Numbered from the stretch's first letter, positions 8,561-18,800 are shown. The stretch is 37,426 nucleotides of DNA from Lentisphaerota bacterium (GCA_015061885.1 SUVS01000028.1:1-37426); one strand, 5' to 3'. Made by a program: numbers and translations. Notes: a model not told the origin generated them from the sequence alone.

Positions 8561-9394
8561 ATGAAATACCTGAAAAATTATCTTTATACTGCCAATGATT
8601 ACGATACACCGGAAAATACGCCGCACGCTTTGATGGATACCTTGCTGTTCCGCAGCCGCTGGTATTTTTACTGGAAGAACTTCGGTGTTTTCATCCGCAC
8701 CGGCAAATGCGGTCAGGCGGGCAAACTTGACGGTTTTATGCAGACTGAATTTTCCAACGAAAACGCCCGTCTGGTGGAAGCTGTGGGCGGCAAACTGCAT
8801 TTGCGTAATCTTGACAATATAAATAAGCTCAACGGTCAGCCGGCGGTCATCGTGGCAAACCACATGAGCTTGCTGGAAACAGCATTGCTGCACGCAGTCA
8901 TGCGGCCGCGGCTGGATTTTACCTTTGTCATCAAGCGTTCACTCTTTGATGTCAAATACTTTGGTGATATTATGCGGAGTCTGGAAGCTATCGCCGTTGA
9001 CCGGGTCAATCCCCGCGATGACTTCAAGGCGGTGCTGACCGAAGGTAAAGAACGGCTTGCCCGCGGCAAGAGTATAGTATTGTTTCCACAGGCGACCCGC
9101 AGTGAAGTGTTTATTCCCGAAAACTTCAATACCATCGGTATAAAACTTGCCAAATCCGCCGGTGTTCCGGTATTGCCGCTGGCTCTCAAAACCGATTTTC
9201 TCGGCAACGGCAAACTGATACGCGATATGGGCCCGGTGCGTAGAAAACACGAAGTCTATTTTGAGTTCGGCGAACCGGTAATGGTAACGGATTCGGGCAA
9301 GGAACTGCACGAAAATATCATTAAATTCATTCAGGAGCGTCTGGATAACTGGTACGCCGCCGAAGGCAGAACTCCGCCGCAGGCAACAAGGTAA
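8561..9394 (+). CDS. PlsC-like 1-acyl-glycerol-3-phosphate acyltransferase
   Basis: The product is about 277 residues with the LPLAT motif series: VANHMSLLE (HX4E in place of the usual HX4D), the block FPQATRS (usually FPEGTRS) and a later VLPLAL. It has no N-terminal membrane anchor of the PlsC type; residues 20-45 are only moderately hydrophobic. Such enzymes acylate lysophosphatidate or related lipids at the inner membrane. Both catalytic-motif substitutions keep polar character, so activity is plausible with altered specificity. The ATG at 8561 is preferred over an in-frame TTG at 8555; neither has a good ribosome site. Its stop codon directly abuts the stop of the convergent repeat-protein gene. 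Confidence 0.75.
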   Translation: MKYLKNYLYTANDYDTPENTPHALMDTLLFRSRWYFYWKNFGVFIRTGKCGQAGKLDGFMQTEFSNENARLVEAVGGKLHLRNLDNINKLNGQPAVIVANHMSLLETALLHAVMRPRLDFTFVIKRSLFDVKYFGDIMRSLEAIAVDRVNPRDDFKAVLTEGKERLARGKSIVLFPQATRSEVFIPENFNTIGIKLAKSAGVPVLPLALKTDFLGNGKLIRDMGPVRRKHEVYFEFGEPVMVTDSGKELHENIIKFIQERLDNWYAAEGRTPPQATR

Positions 9395-9727
9395 TTATTT
9401 GCAATCAGTGTTTGATTTTATAAAGGCTTTCTGCTCGTCGGAAAGCCTTTCCATTATCGGGCACTCTGCTTCCAACTGCGGCTGCCAATAGAGTATATGA
9501 GTCCATTCTCCGGCGGATAATTTGTGTAAAGGAGCAATATTGATAAATTCCGGACAATGCGATAACAATACCGCCCATTGCCCGGTGCTGAAGTCATTGA
9601 AGCGTTTGCAATAGCGTGCGAGTTGGGGTGAAAATTCGATCGCTTTGATCCAGATGCGGTTACATTCAAGTTCCATTTCCCGGCATTTATTCAGCCAGTC
9701 AAGTTTCGGTGCTTTCAAATCGTCCAT
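9395..9727 (-). CDS. small 24-residue-repeat protein, cassette copy 1
   Basis: This is a 110-residue protein of unknown function. Two 24-residue units can be aligned, beginning FSTGQWAVLLSHCPEF (about residue 47) and LSAGEWTHILYWQPQL (about 71). They share the pattern (F/L)S.G.W..(L/I)L...P, and a weaker third unit precedes them. The pattern recalls long W..LL..QP repeat proteins that I associate with Lentisphaeria; this is from memory, not a search. There is no signal peptide or membrane segment. The ribosome site is weak (GAAAG). The gene lies 26 bases downstream of the U-run of RNA element 1 on the same strand. Its paralogue at 10055-10384 shares about 76 of the first 90 residues, with different C-terminal tails. 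Confidence 0.7.
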   Translation of the reverse strand: MDDLKAPKLDWLNKCREMELECNRIWIKAIEFSPQLARYCKRFNDFSTGQWAVLLSHCPEFINIAPLHKLSAGEWTHILYWQPQLEAECPIMERLSDEQKAFIKSNTDCK

Positions 9728-9753
9728 CTTTCAGCTTTCTTTTTTGAGGCTAT

Positions 9754-9920
9754 AAAAAAAGGCACATTCTGTTGCTGTGTCCGTCCCACACGCCTAGCAC
9801 TGCGTACAAAGAAACCACAACGCAGAATGTGCCATGCTTTGCCGGCATGGACACATCCGGATTGATAATTGTTTCTTTGTAAAAACCTTTTTTTTGAAGT
9901 GCTAGTTCAGTCGGGACGGA
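9754..9920 (-). ncRNA. pseudoknot-capable structured RNA, cassette copy 1
   Basis: In RNA (minus-strand) order the element contains these strands: P1 5' 9920-9913, P2 5' 9905-9898, P3 5' 9881-9871, hairpin F (9850-9845 with 9837-9832), strand E 9833-9823, P3 3' 9815-9805, P2 3' 9801-9794, P1 3' 9787-9780, strand A 9771-9761, and T7 (9760-9754). P1 is 8 bp, P2 8 bp and P3 11 bp, all perfect. E and A are perfectly complementary over 11 bases (GGCACATTCTG/CAGAATGTGCC) and would form a pseudoknot with P3, followed directly by the U-run. The element may be a terminated small RNA or a leader controlling the downstream ORF. Confidence 0.7.
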
Positions 9921-9995
9921 TATTTACAATCTGTATGTATGATTTTTATTGATTTTTTGTGTTGTTTTACTCCGATTGCTGTTGATTTGTGATAC

Positions 9996-10023
9996 AATAT
10001 AGCTTGAAAAACAGACTTTGCAA
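9996..10023 (-). promoter_or_regulatory. promoter of cassette copy 1
   Basis: On the minus strand TTGCAA (10023-10018) and TATATT (10001-9996) are separated by 16 bases. Transcription would start near 9989, about 70 nt before the structured RNA. Confidence 0.6.
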
Positions 10024-10054
10024 ATTTTTGTTGCTGAAATACTCTTTTCTCCGG

Positions 10055-10384
10055 TTATTTCTCCGGGCGTAAATTCAGCTGTTTGAGTTGCAAGTCGGAA
10101 AATTGGTCTTTTATTTTGCACTCTGTTTCCAGCTGCGGCTGCCAGCAGAGTATGTGAGTCCACTCGCTTGCAGATAATTCGTGCAGAGGTGCAATATTGA
10201 TAAATTCCGGACAATGCGATAATAATACCGCCCATTGCCCGGTGCTGAAGTCATTGAAACGTTTGCAATAGTGTGCAAGTTTGGGAGAAAACTCGATTGC
10301 TTTAAGCCAGATGCGGTTACATTCAATTTCCATTTTCCGGCATTTGTTCAGCCAGTCAAGTCCCGATTCGTTCAAATCGTCCAT
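10055..10384 (-). CDS. small 24-residue-repeat protein, cassette copy 2
   Basis: The 109-residue paralogue of the 9395-9727 protein has the same two (F/L)S...W..(L/I)L...P units. The ATG at 10384 is preferred over the longer frame because AAGGGAG sits 8 bases upstream and the paralogue begins at the same MDDL. Residues 39-68 are identical to copy 1, while the last 20 residues are unrelated, so the tail is not conserved. It follows RNA element 2 at 10413-10570. No good promoter is visible directly upstream, so it may be read from the nifX-like gene. Confidence 0.7.
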   Translation of the reverse strand: MDDLNESGLDWLNKCRKMEIECNRIWLKAIEFSPKLAHYCKRFNDFSTGQWAVLLSHCPEFINIAPLHELSASEWTHILCWQPQLETECKIKDQFSDLQLKQLNLRPEK

Positions 10385-10412
10385 CTGGCAGCTCCCTTGA
10401 GTTTGAGGCAAT

Positions 10413-10570
10413 AAAAAAGGCACATTCTGTTGAAGTGCCACCCTCACGCCTCGCACTGCGTAAAGAACCCCACAACGCCAGAATGTGCCATGCTTTACCG
10501 GCATGGACACATCTGTCTTGCTTGGGGTTCCTTGTAATATGCCTTTAGAAGTGCGAGTTCAGAGGGGGGC
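10413..10570 (-). ncRNA. pseudoknot-capable structured RNA, cassette copy 2
   Basis: The architecture is the same as copy 1. P1 is 10570-10562 with 10445-10437 (8 of 9 paired), P2 is 10557-10550 with 10457-10450 (8 of 8), P3 is 10533-10523 with 10472-10462 (10 of 11), and hairpin F is 10506-10501 with 10493-10488. Strand E 10489-10479 is complementary to A 10429-10419, followed by T6 (10418-10413). Compared with copy 1, P2 has an A-T to C-G exchange, and P1 has G-C to C-G and C-G to G-C exchanges, so pairing is preserved while sequence changes. E, A and F stem sequences are identical in the copies. Confidence 0.7.
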
Positions 10571-10679
10571 TATTACAATCAGATTATGTATGATTTTTAT
10601 TGATTTGATTTTTTTTTTCAGTGTTCTTTTTCGCCAACTTGCTCAATAAAAACTGTAAAAAATGCAAAAATATTTACTT

Positions 10680-11075
10680 TCAGTGCGAACACTTGCCGCT
10701 GCCGCAACCGTGATCGCCGCAAGTATGACCTTCGTCGTGGCTGTGATGAGTGCAGCGGAAATTCAGCCGGACTTTGAGTTTGCCTGCCAGATATTCTTCA
10801 GCAGCAGTGCGTACATTGCCGGACGCTCCGCCGATGACTTTGATATTGGCATTGTTCAGTGCGGCGATCGCACCGCCGCCGATACCGCCGCAAATAACGA
10901 CGTCAACATTTTCGGCAGCCAGCAGTGCCGCCAGTGCCCCGTGGCCGGAATCGCCGCATTCAAGAATTTTTTCGTTGGTTATCAAATTATTTTCGGCAGT
11001 AAACAGTGCAAAAGCCGGAGTATGCCCGAAATGCTGGAAAACTTCGTTGTTTTCGCAAGTAACAGCTATAATCAT
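10680..11075 (-). CDS. NifX/NifB-like dinitrogenase iron-molybdenum cofactor domain protein
   Basis: The 131-residue product starts MIIAVTCENNEVFQHFGHTPAFALF and has DVVICGGIGGGAIAALNNANIKVIGG, typical of the NifX/NafY-like fold of small proteins that bind metal-cluster precursors. The tail from about residue 108 is rich in Cys and His (CTHHSHDEGHTCGDHGCG...) and probably binds metal. No nif genes lie nearby, so a nitrogenase role is not supported; stand-alone members occur in many anaerobes. It has its own promoter, divergent from the MATE gene. Confidence 0.8.
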   Translation of the reverse strand: MIIAVTCENNEVFQHFGHTPAFALFTAENNLITNEKILECGDSGHGALAALLAAENVDVVICGGIGGGAIAALNNANIKVIGGASGNVRTAAEEYLAGKLKVRLNFRCTHHSHDEGHTCGDHGCGSGKCSH

Positions 11076-11113
11076 TTTTTCAAAACCTCGCTTTCAAATA
11101 ATGCCTTTCTGAC

Positions 11114-11141
11114 AATATAACCCGAAAACGCAGTTTTGCAA
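11114..11141 (-). promoter_or_regulatory. promoter of the NifX-like gene
   Basis: On the minus strand TTGCAA (11141-11136) and TATATT (11119-11114) have a 16-base spacer. Confidence 0.6.
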
Positions 11142-11152
11142 GTTTTCAGTGT

Positions 11153-11181
11153 TTGCAATAAGCTGGAAAATGCTGTATATT
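11153..11181 (+). promoter_or_regulatory. promoter of the MATE gene
   Basis: TTGCAA (11153-11158) and TATATT (11176-11181) have a 17-base spacer. The two divergent -35 boxes are only 11 bases apart, so the promoters may interfere with each other. Confidence 0.7.
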
Positions 11182-11210
11182 ATCAGAATAACATTTGCAG
11201 GAGATGTTTT

Positions 11211-12575
11211 ATGGCTGACGGGAAAAAATACCGTATTGATATGACCAGCGGTCCGCTGTTGGGCAAAATCATCAGATTTTCACTGCCGCTGATGGCAGCC
11301 AATGTCATGCAACTGCTGTTTCATGCGGTGGGGTTGATAGTGCTGGGGCGGTTTGCTCACGGCGAAGCGATCGCGGCGGTGGGGGCTACATCAGGTCTGA
11401 CCTTGCTGATATTGAATATTTTTCTGGGGCTGGCGACCGGGGTGAATGTGCTTGCCGCCCGGTACATCGGGTCAAAAGATGTCAGAAAAGTTTCTCAAAC
11501 CGTACATACGGCAATGGCTGTGGCTCTTTACGGCGGCGTGGTCATGTCGCTGGTCAGCTTGCTGATTGCCAAACCGATGCTGCGTTTGATGGCTACGCCG
11601 GAAAATATCATAAATAACGCCGCTGTGTATATGTGGATTTATTCACTCGGGGTTCCGGCAGTAATATTTTACAATTTCGGCAGTGCTATACTGCGGGCGG
11701 ATGGCGATACAAGGCGTCCGCTGGTTTTTATGGTGATCGCCGGAGTGGTGAATATTATGCTGAATCTATTTTTTGTAGTGCTGTGCAAGATGGATGTTGC
11801 CGGAGTGGCACTTGCAGCCATGATCGGTTCTTCGGTGTCGGCATTTCTGGTAATGCGGGTGCTGCTGAATACTCCGGGTTGTTGGAAATTGGAGTGGAAA
11901 AAGCTCAAATTCCATTGGGACGCACTTAAAGAGATGCTCAAAATCGGCTTGCCCGCCGGTATGCAGGGGGCAATGTTCAGTATTTCCAATATAACCATTC
12001 AGTCGGCAGTCAACAGCTTCGGCTGGCAGGCGATCGCGGGGAATACGGCGGCGTTGAGTCTGGAAGGAATCGTCTATGTGGCGTGTTCATCTTACTATTA
12101 CACTGCAATAAGTTTTGCCGGTCAGAACCACGGGGCAGGGCGGATCGACCGGGTGATAAAGAGTGTTTTTTATTGTGCATTGTGTACCAGTATTGCCGCA
12201 ACTGTACTCGGTTGGAGCTGTTTTTTAGGCGGCAGGACTTTGCTTGGATTTTACAATTCCGATCCCGAAGCTATCCAGTGGGGAATGATCCGTTTGCGGA
12301 TACTTTTCACCAGCTATTTTCTGTGCGGTTTAATGGATGTGGTCAGCGGTTCACTGCGCGGACTTGGCCATTCGTTCAAGCCGATGCTGGTAATCATGAT
12401 GGGCGTGTGCGGATTGCGTGTGGTATGGGTGTTCTGGGTACTGCCGTGTAAACGGACTATGGAAACACTGATGGTGTCATATCCGGTATCGTGGATACTG
12501 GTGATACTGATAAACGGGGCAATGCTCTTCTACATCTGCCGCAAGATGCTGAAACAACAGGCAAAAGGCAGATAG
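11211..12575 (+). CDS. MATE-family efflux transporter
   Basis: The product is about 454 residues with twelve hydrophobic segments in two halves. It starts with a short cytoplasmic stretch ending MTSGPLLGKIIRFSLPLMAANVMQLLF, the common MATE entry motif. MATE transporters export drugs or metabolites in exchange for Na+ or H+ across the inner membrane; the substrate is unknown. The ATG at 11211 follows GCAGGAG with good spacing; the longer frame would include the promoter. A GC hairpin without a clear T-run lies 64 bases after the stop. Confidence 0.85.
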   Translation: MADGKKYRIDMTSGPLLGKIIRFSLPLMAANVMQLLFHAVGLIVLGRFAHGEAIAAVGATSGLTLLILNIFLGLATGVNVLAARYIGSKDVRKVSQTVHTAMAVALYGGVVMSLVSLLIAKPMLRLMATPENIINNAAVYMWIYSLGVPAVIFYNFGSAILRADGDTRRPLVFMVIAGVVNIMLNLFFVVLCKMDVAGVALAAMIGSSVSAFLVMRVLLNTPGCWKLEWKKLKFHWDALKEMLKIGLPAGMQGAMFSISNITIQSAVNSFGWQAIAGNTAALSLEGIVYVACSSYYYTAISFAGQNHGAGRIDRVIKSVFYCALCTSIAATVLGWSCFLGGRTLLGFYNSDPEAIQWGMIRLRILFTSYFLCGLMDVVSGSLRGLGHSFKPMLVIMMGVCGLRVVWVFWVLPCKRTMETLMVSYPVSWILVILINGAMLFYICRKMLKQQAKGR

Positions 12576-12639
12576 CACTTGTGGGGCGGCGGACTGTACG
12601 CTGTGTGTCGCTTACCGGTTAAGAGCGTCAAGTGGCTAC

Positions 12640-12656
12640 GGCGGGCTTTGCCCGCC
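12640..12656 (+). terminator. possible terminator hairpin after the MATE gene
   Basis: GGCGGGC and GCCCGCC flank a TTT loop. No T-run follows, so termination is uncertain. The rest of 12576-12680 shows no gene. Confidence 0.3.
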
Positions 12657-12680
12657 TCCCATACCTTCCCATACTCTCTC

Positions 12681-12726
12681 AAAATTTCCCAAAATCTCCC
12701 AAAATCTCCCAAAATTCTCAAAAAAA
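12681..12726. promoter_or_regulatory. phased A-tracts (predicted curved DNA) upstream of the giant gene
   Basis: A-tracts begin at 12681, 12691, 12701, 12711 and 12721, exactly 10 bases apart, separated by TTTCCC, TCTCCC or TTCTC. Helically phased A-tracts bend DNA. The run ends about 140 bases before the ATG of the giant gene. The AT-rich sequence 12770-12834 in between holds TTGGCA and TATAAT-like boxes, but no well-spaced pair stands out. Confidence 0.65.
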
Positions 12727-12864
12727 CCGTATTTTTTTATCGTTTTTGCGATTTTCAGGCATAAAAAAATTGGCAATATGCAACGGAGTGTATTAACTTA
12801 TGGCATGTGTAGAATTTTATTATTAATATATAATATACGAACCTGACGCGAAAGGGGGTCTTCC

Positions 12865-15800
12865 ATGACCGAATACGAAGTAAAAAGCAACAGCGAATAC
12901 GCCGCCGGAAATAACGCCGGAAAAGTTTTGACCACCACGCTTTGGAACCAAAGCGACAATATTCAAGTTTCGATTAACGGCACACAAACCTATCTGGCGG
13001 TGGTTTACAACAAGTATTGTCCGAAGTACAATGGGGTCAACCTTGCAGTTACCGGTTGTTCCAACACTGCTGACTCGCAGATAATTTACTACTGGCTGGA
13101 AAAAGGATACGCCGGTGAGTTGAATTTTACCGTTGACGGAAGTGAAAAATTTTCGATTGCTGATCCAGCCAGTACTGTTGATGTTAACGTAACACTCAAT
13201 ACTGCTGACAGTAAATATGATTTGCTCAGTGTCAGCGAATTGAATACTATTTTGGCAAATAAGGATGTAGTTCCCGAATACCAGACTGCTTGGAACGGCG
13301 ATAAAACTGAACTTGGTAATTTTATTGCCGCACTGAACTTTTACTGCGGGGTAAAGAATGGTTCTACCTATGGCGGTTCGACCGGTACCGGAACATCGTA
13401 TTATGACGACTATTACAATGGGACGTTTTCCGAGGCTTTTAAAGCTGCCGGTTTTGACAGTTACTGGCGTATAGGTGTTCTGGGTGGTACTATGGCGGAC
13501 AAGATTTATAACTACCCCACGGACGAAACTTATACATTTACCGATCTGGGGCACTCCATCTTGCAGGAAAATTTGGACTATGGCGAAGTTATCCGTATCG
13601 GCATACCTGGTCATGCAATTTATATGGATGGTTACCGTTTTGTCAATGGCAAGGTGGAGTATCACATCAACTACGGCTGGGGAAACAGTACTAAAACCAA
13701 ATGGTACGATGAAGCTGCGATGGAGGATCTTCAAATAGATTATGTCGGTATTGATATATCTCCGGATACCAATGTGGTGGTAAGCAATGCCGAAAGTGGA
13801 TATTGGGGTGGTTCATTTGAACGCGGCATGGAGCGTGTCAATCATATCCAGACCACCCGTACCGGCGATGATGCGGTGGACTTTGTTTTTGCCGATGATA
13901 TTGGCGGAAAAGATGTTGTGATTGAACGCTCTGTAACGACAACGATCACTTCCAAGTGCGATGTGAATTTCAGCAATATCAATGTTGACTTGTATTTCTC
14001 AAGCAATATTGCTTTTTCATCCGGCAAGGCAATGAGCTTTGATCTGGACGGCGGCAGTATAATCGTCAACAGCGATTCAGCCAACAACTCGGCAATAAAA
14101 ATGACCGCCAATCAGGTGTTGACTGTAACTCTTGAAAACAGTTTCATTTATTCCGGCTACAATGCCGGCGGTTACGACATTATTAATGGTACGCTCGATA
14201 TTGATGGCGGTTATTATTACAACAACTTGAATACATTTGCCGCAACGGTCAAGGGCAGTGTAATGACTGCCGGCAGTGCCGACGACGCTGTTGTGCTTAA
14301 AAACAACTCCGCATTGTTCGGCGATCTTAATCTGGGCAGCGGCAGTAATACCCTTACGGTGGAAAGCGGTTCAATTTTCTACGGCGGATTCTCCGGCAGT
14401 AATCTTACTGTAAATCTGACGATCAACAGTGCTGATACCGGTGCCATGCTGGTCATGACCTCCACCGGAGAAAGTGCATTCCTGACAGCAACCAACAGTT
14501 TGCTGAATGTTACTGTAGATACGAATAATATCGCAGGCGGAGCATACACGCTCTATGCCGGAACGCAGATTGAAAATATCAAAATCAATCTGACGATCGG
14601 TGATAAATCCTACGGTACTTTGCAAATGGGCGATACTATCAGCAACGAAGATTACAAACTCGTTTACAATGCTGCCAGCGGGGAAATCAAACTGGCTTAC
14701 TCGATTGCCCCGGCATTTGTTGACTCTATTAATTCGGAGCCGACTAAAGAACTGGATGAAGACGGTTTAACTAACGGTGATGTGATCGTAACAGCAGAGT
14801 TTTCCGAAAATACCACCGAAAAGTGGTACAAAATCGGCGAAAACGGTACCTGGCAGCTCTATGAGGACAGCGGGGTCAGGGTAACAGAAAATGCTATAGT
14901 CTATTTCAAGGCAGTAAATGCCGCCCATGAAGAGTCTGAAATTCTTTCTACTGAAATCACATGTATTGACAAAACTCCGCCGCCGGCACTGGAAATCACG
15001 CCAAGCGAAACGGAATGGACTAATGCAAATATTACTTTGACAGCTGATTTCCCCGCCAATACGACGGTACCGGATGACTTTACTTATATCAAGTACTCCA
15101 TCGATGGCGGCAAGACCTGGCAGGATTATACCATTGGCGTTTCTGTTGTGGAATTTGAATCCAATGCAACGGTGATTTTCCGGGCGTATGACAAGCGTGA
15201 TAATTACCGCCAAAGCCAGTATGATGTTACGAATATTGATAAAGTCAAGCCTGATTTTACGGCGGATTCAATTATCGGCAGCGGCGAAGAGGAAGTTCGT
15301 TTTGCCCGGGTGGATTATGATCTTAACAAATCCGGAAACAGTTCGGATATTACCCATCTGCAATATTCGCTGAATGGCAGTGACTGGTATGATTACACTG
15401 CCGAGGTTCTTTTCGGCGAAAACTGTAAAGTATATTTCCGGGCGGTTGACCGTGCCGGGAATATCTCCGAAAATGTTGTGGAATACGAAATAACAAATGT
15501 TGACAGTACGCCGCCGGCAACTCCGGAAGTTTCTGCCGATATAACCCAAATGACTAACAAGGAAGTAACAGTAACAGCTGTTTTCAACAGTGACGATGTG
15601 GTTAATATCGAATATTCGCTGGATGGAAAAAGTTGGAATATCTGCAAGAATTACACTGTCAACGGTAATAATTGGGTATTTGAATACAAGACTGGCAAAA
15701 ATTGTACGCTGTATTTCCGCAGTAAGGACAATGTCGGCAATGTTTCGAAAGTCGTGATTTACGATGTCGATAATATTGATACAACTCCTCCGGAAGTTCC

Positions 15801-18800
15801 GGTAATAGAGGTCAGCGAAACGGCTTTGACCAATAAAGATGTGATCGTAACGGTCAAGTTTGATGAAGTAAGCACTGATATTGTAAGCAATCAGTACAGC
15901 TTTACCGGCAACTACGATGATTGGCACGATTATACCGGTGAACTGGTTATTGAGAAAAATTGCAAACTCTATGTTCGCAGTATCGACCATGTGGGCAATG
16001 TTTCTGGCAGCGAATATGAGGTAACAAATATTGATAAGACTGCTCCGGCAGTACCGGTTATAATCTCCGATAACGATGGCAGAATCACCCATAAACCGAT
16101 CAATGTCTGGGCGGATTTCGGCTTGCGTAGAGTCGAAAAGATGGAATATTCGCTGGATGGTACAGACTGGTTCGCTTTTGATCCGGACAAAGCCGTTAAT
16201 GCCGGAAGTCAGGGCGTGATCAGTCTGCGGGCATACGACAAGGCCGGTAATGTTTCGGAGGTAGAAAGTGTTGAACTTACCAAAGGTATGGTAACTGAAA
16301 TGCCCGAATGGCAGTGGAACAACACTGATGCTATAACATTGGAGTATTCACTCACCGGTAATGATAACGACTGGGCGGAATATACTGGCGATGAAAAGAT
16401 TTTTGAAAGCAACGGCAAAATTTATTTCCGTGCCAAAGACGAAGCCGGTAATATTTCAAATGTCAAAGAATACCGGATCGACAATATCGACGATATTGCC
16501 GATGACGACAGCAAAACCAAAATATATATTGATAAAAACTATACCCAAAAGAATACTTTCGGCAAGTTTGTGGATGGCGATAGATTGGATTGGGAGGTCA
16601 ATGCGTTTACTTCTATTGCACATGCCGGAGAAAAAGGGATCGATCTCAATGATGATTCGCTGCAGATCGTCGGCGGAGCATTGACTGATGAGGATATAGA
16701 CGCTCTGGAAGGTGTCAAGCTGCTTTCGGCAGTTACCGTGGTTCCGGAAGGCAGCTATACCGGCAGTGATTACTCCTATAATACCAAAGGCAAGTCCGCA
16801 AAGAAAATCACCATTGCCGGTAAAGATTATGGGGAATTGGATCTGGAGTGGTTCAACAATGTATCTTTGAGTAAATCAACTGTAAAGGATATTGCCGGGG
16901 GCAACTCTGAAATTCTTTCATCACAGCGTTACAGCAAAGATGGTAATACTTTGACCCGCCAGACCACCAATGGCAAGTCCGCCAGTGGATTTGTTGAAAT
17001 CAGCAAAGGATCAAATGCTGGTAATGTCAGCGGGTATTTGACCGTTGAAATTGCAGACTCTACGGTCGGAACTCTCGAAGGCGGTCAGAAATCTGTTGCC
17101 AACACCAGCAAAATGACCAACAGCGAAAAGCTGTATCAGCTCAATATATCGCTGAAAGAAAGCAGTTCAGCCAGCGGCAGTGCTGACCTGAAACGCGGTT
17201 CGGAAGTCAGCAATATTGAAAATTACAAAAATGTCAATCTGCAGTGGGCAACTGTAACCGGGGTTATTTCCAGTAGTAAAGAAGATTTTACCAAGTCGGA
17301 AAATCTGGTCGATACCGGTAAAAAGTTCACCCGCAACATAACTGTAAAACAAACGCTTGACAGCGACGGCAGTTTGCAGGTGGATAACAGCAGTGTAGGC
17401 AGTATCTGCGGGTACAGTAATGTAGTGCTGAACAGTGCGGTTGTGGAGAACATCAGCCGTCAGGCAGACGATGGCGGTGCTTACCGCAAGCAGAATGACA
17501 GTTGGTCGATTTCTCTGGATTCAAAGAGCGGCAAGGTCAACGGTTATCTGACCGAAAGTATGAACTTTATCAATTCCGGTAAGCTCTCGGTTGCCGGTAT
17601 GAAATCTGATGTTGAAAGTATAAAAAATTTCAGCAACGTAACCGTTTTCGATTCCAAGGTAGGCGATATCAGCAACAATGTTCTGGTAAAAGACGAAAAG
17701 AAATATCTTTATATCTGGGATGATATTGATATTTACGGCGAACAGCAGGATTATACTGTTGATACCGAAAAAGCCGATCGTGTTGTTGTACTCAAGTCGG
17801 TGGAAAAATCCGCCGCCAACGGTTCTGTAACAATCCAAAACAACTCCAGCGTGGGCGATATAAGCGGCTACGATAAAGTCGTGCTTACCGGTAATGGTTC
17901 GGTAGATAGTATTGACGCAGTATCAGGCTCAAAAGAAGTTGTTTATACCGACACTACCCAGAATAAAAATGGTGTTGCCGCCTCCGGGGCGATCACCCGC
18001 AGTATTACGGAAAAGCCCGCAACATCGGTCAAGATAGATGGTTACGAAGTAACTAACGGCATCAGCGGTTACAAAACTGTTACCGCCGCCGGCAAGGCGG
18101 AAATTGGCGGAGATATTAAACTTGGCAGTGCATATACCGGAAAAACGGTAACTGCTTTCAGTACCAAAGCCGGTATTGTTACCAAAACATACAGTCAGAC
18201 AACAACTTACACCAATAATGGTTCTGTAAGTCTGAAAAATTCTGATGTTACCGGTGATATAAGCAATTACGCCAAAGTGGTACTGGATAAATCTTCCGCC
18301 GGAGATATTGTCAACAATACAAAGGTGAAGGATGCTGTTAAGTACAGCGAAACTTGGGATGCTCTGGATTTGCAGATAGATCCGGAAAATACCATCTTGC
18401 TGGAAGATTTTATCTATGCTCCGGTCGCTACAACAAATAAATTGAGCGAGCAGAGCCAGGAAGCCGCCAACGGCAGTATTGAATTGAAAAACAACTCCAC
18501 TGCCGGCAATATTTCCGGTTACAACACTGTCAAACTCACCGGCAATGCTGAAGACGGATTGAGTGTGGGTTACATCAAAGCAACCGATAACGCTTATGGT
18601 TCGTATAAATACGATTATAAAAAAGCCAGCGATAAAGGTGGCAAATCCGTTAAAGTTACAGAAAATATCGCAGTTGCTCCCGCCGCTTCAGTTACGGTTG
18701 CCGGTTATAATGTAACAGGTAATATTACCGGTTATAAGACGGTTAAATTGACCGATACTGTGGTGGATGGAAATGTTGACCTGGGTGGTAATTATACCGC

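Noticed and set aside
9754..10570. Retron interpretation of the structured RNA cassettes
   Set aside because: No reverse transcriptase gene is present in the window, and the adjacent protein is a small repeat protein.
12576..12660. tRNA-like sequence after the MATE gene
   Set aside because: No cloverleaf arms or T-loop consensus could be built; only a GC hairpin was found.
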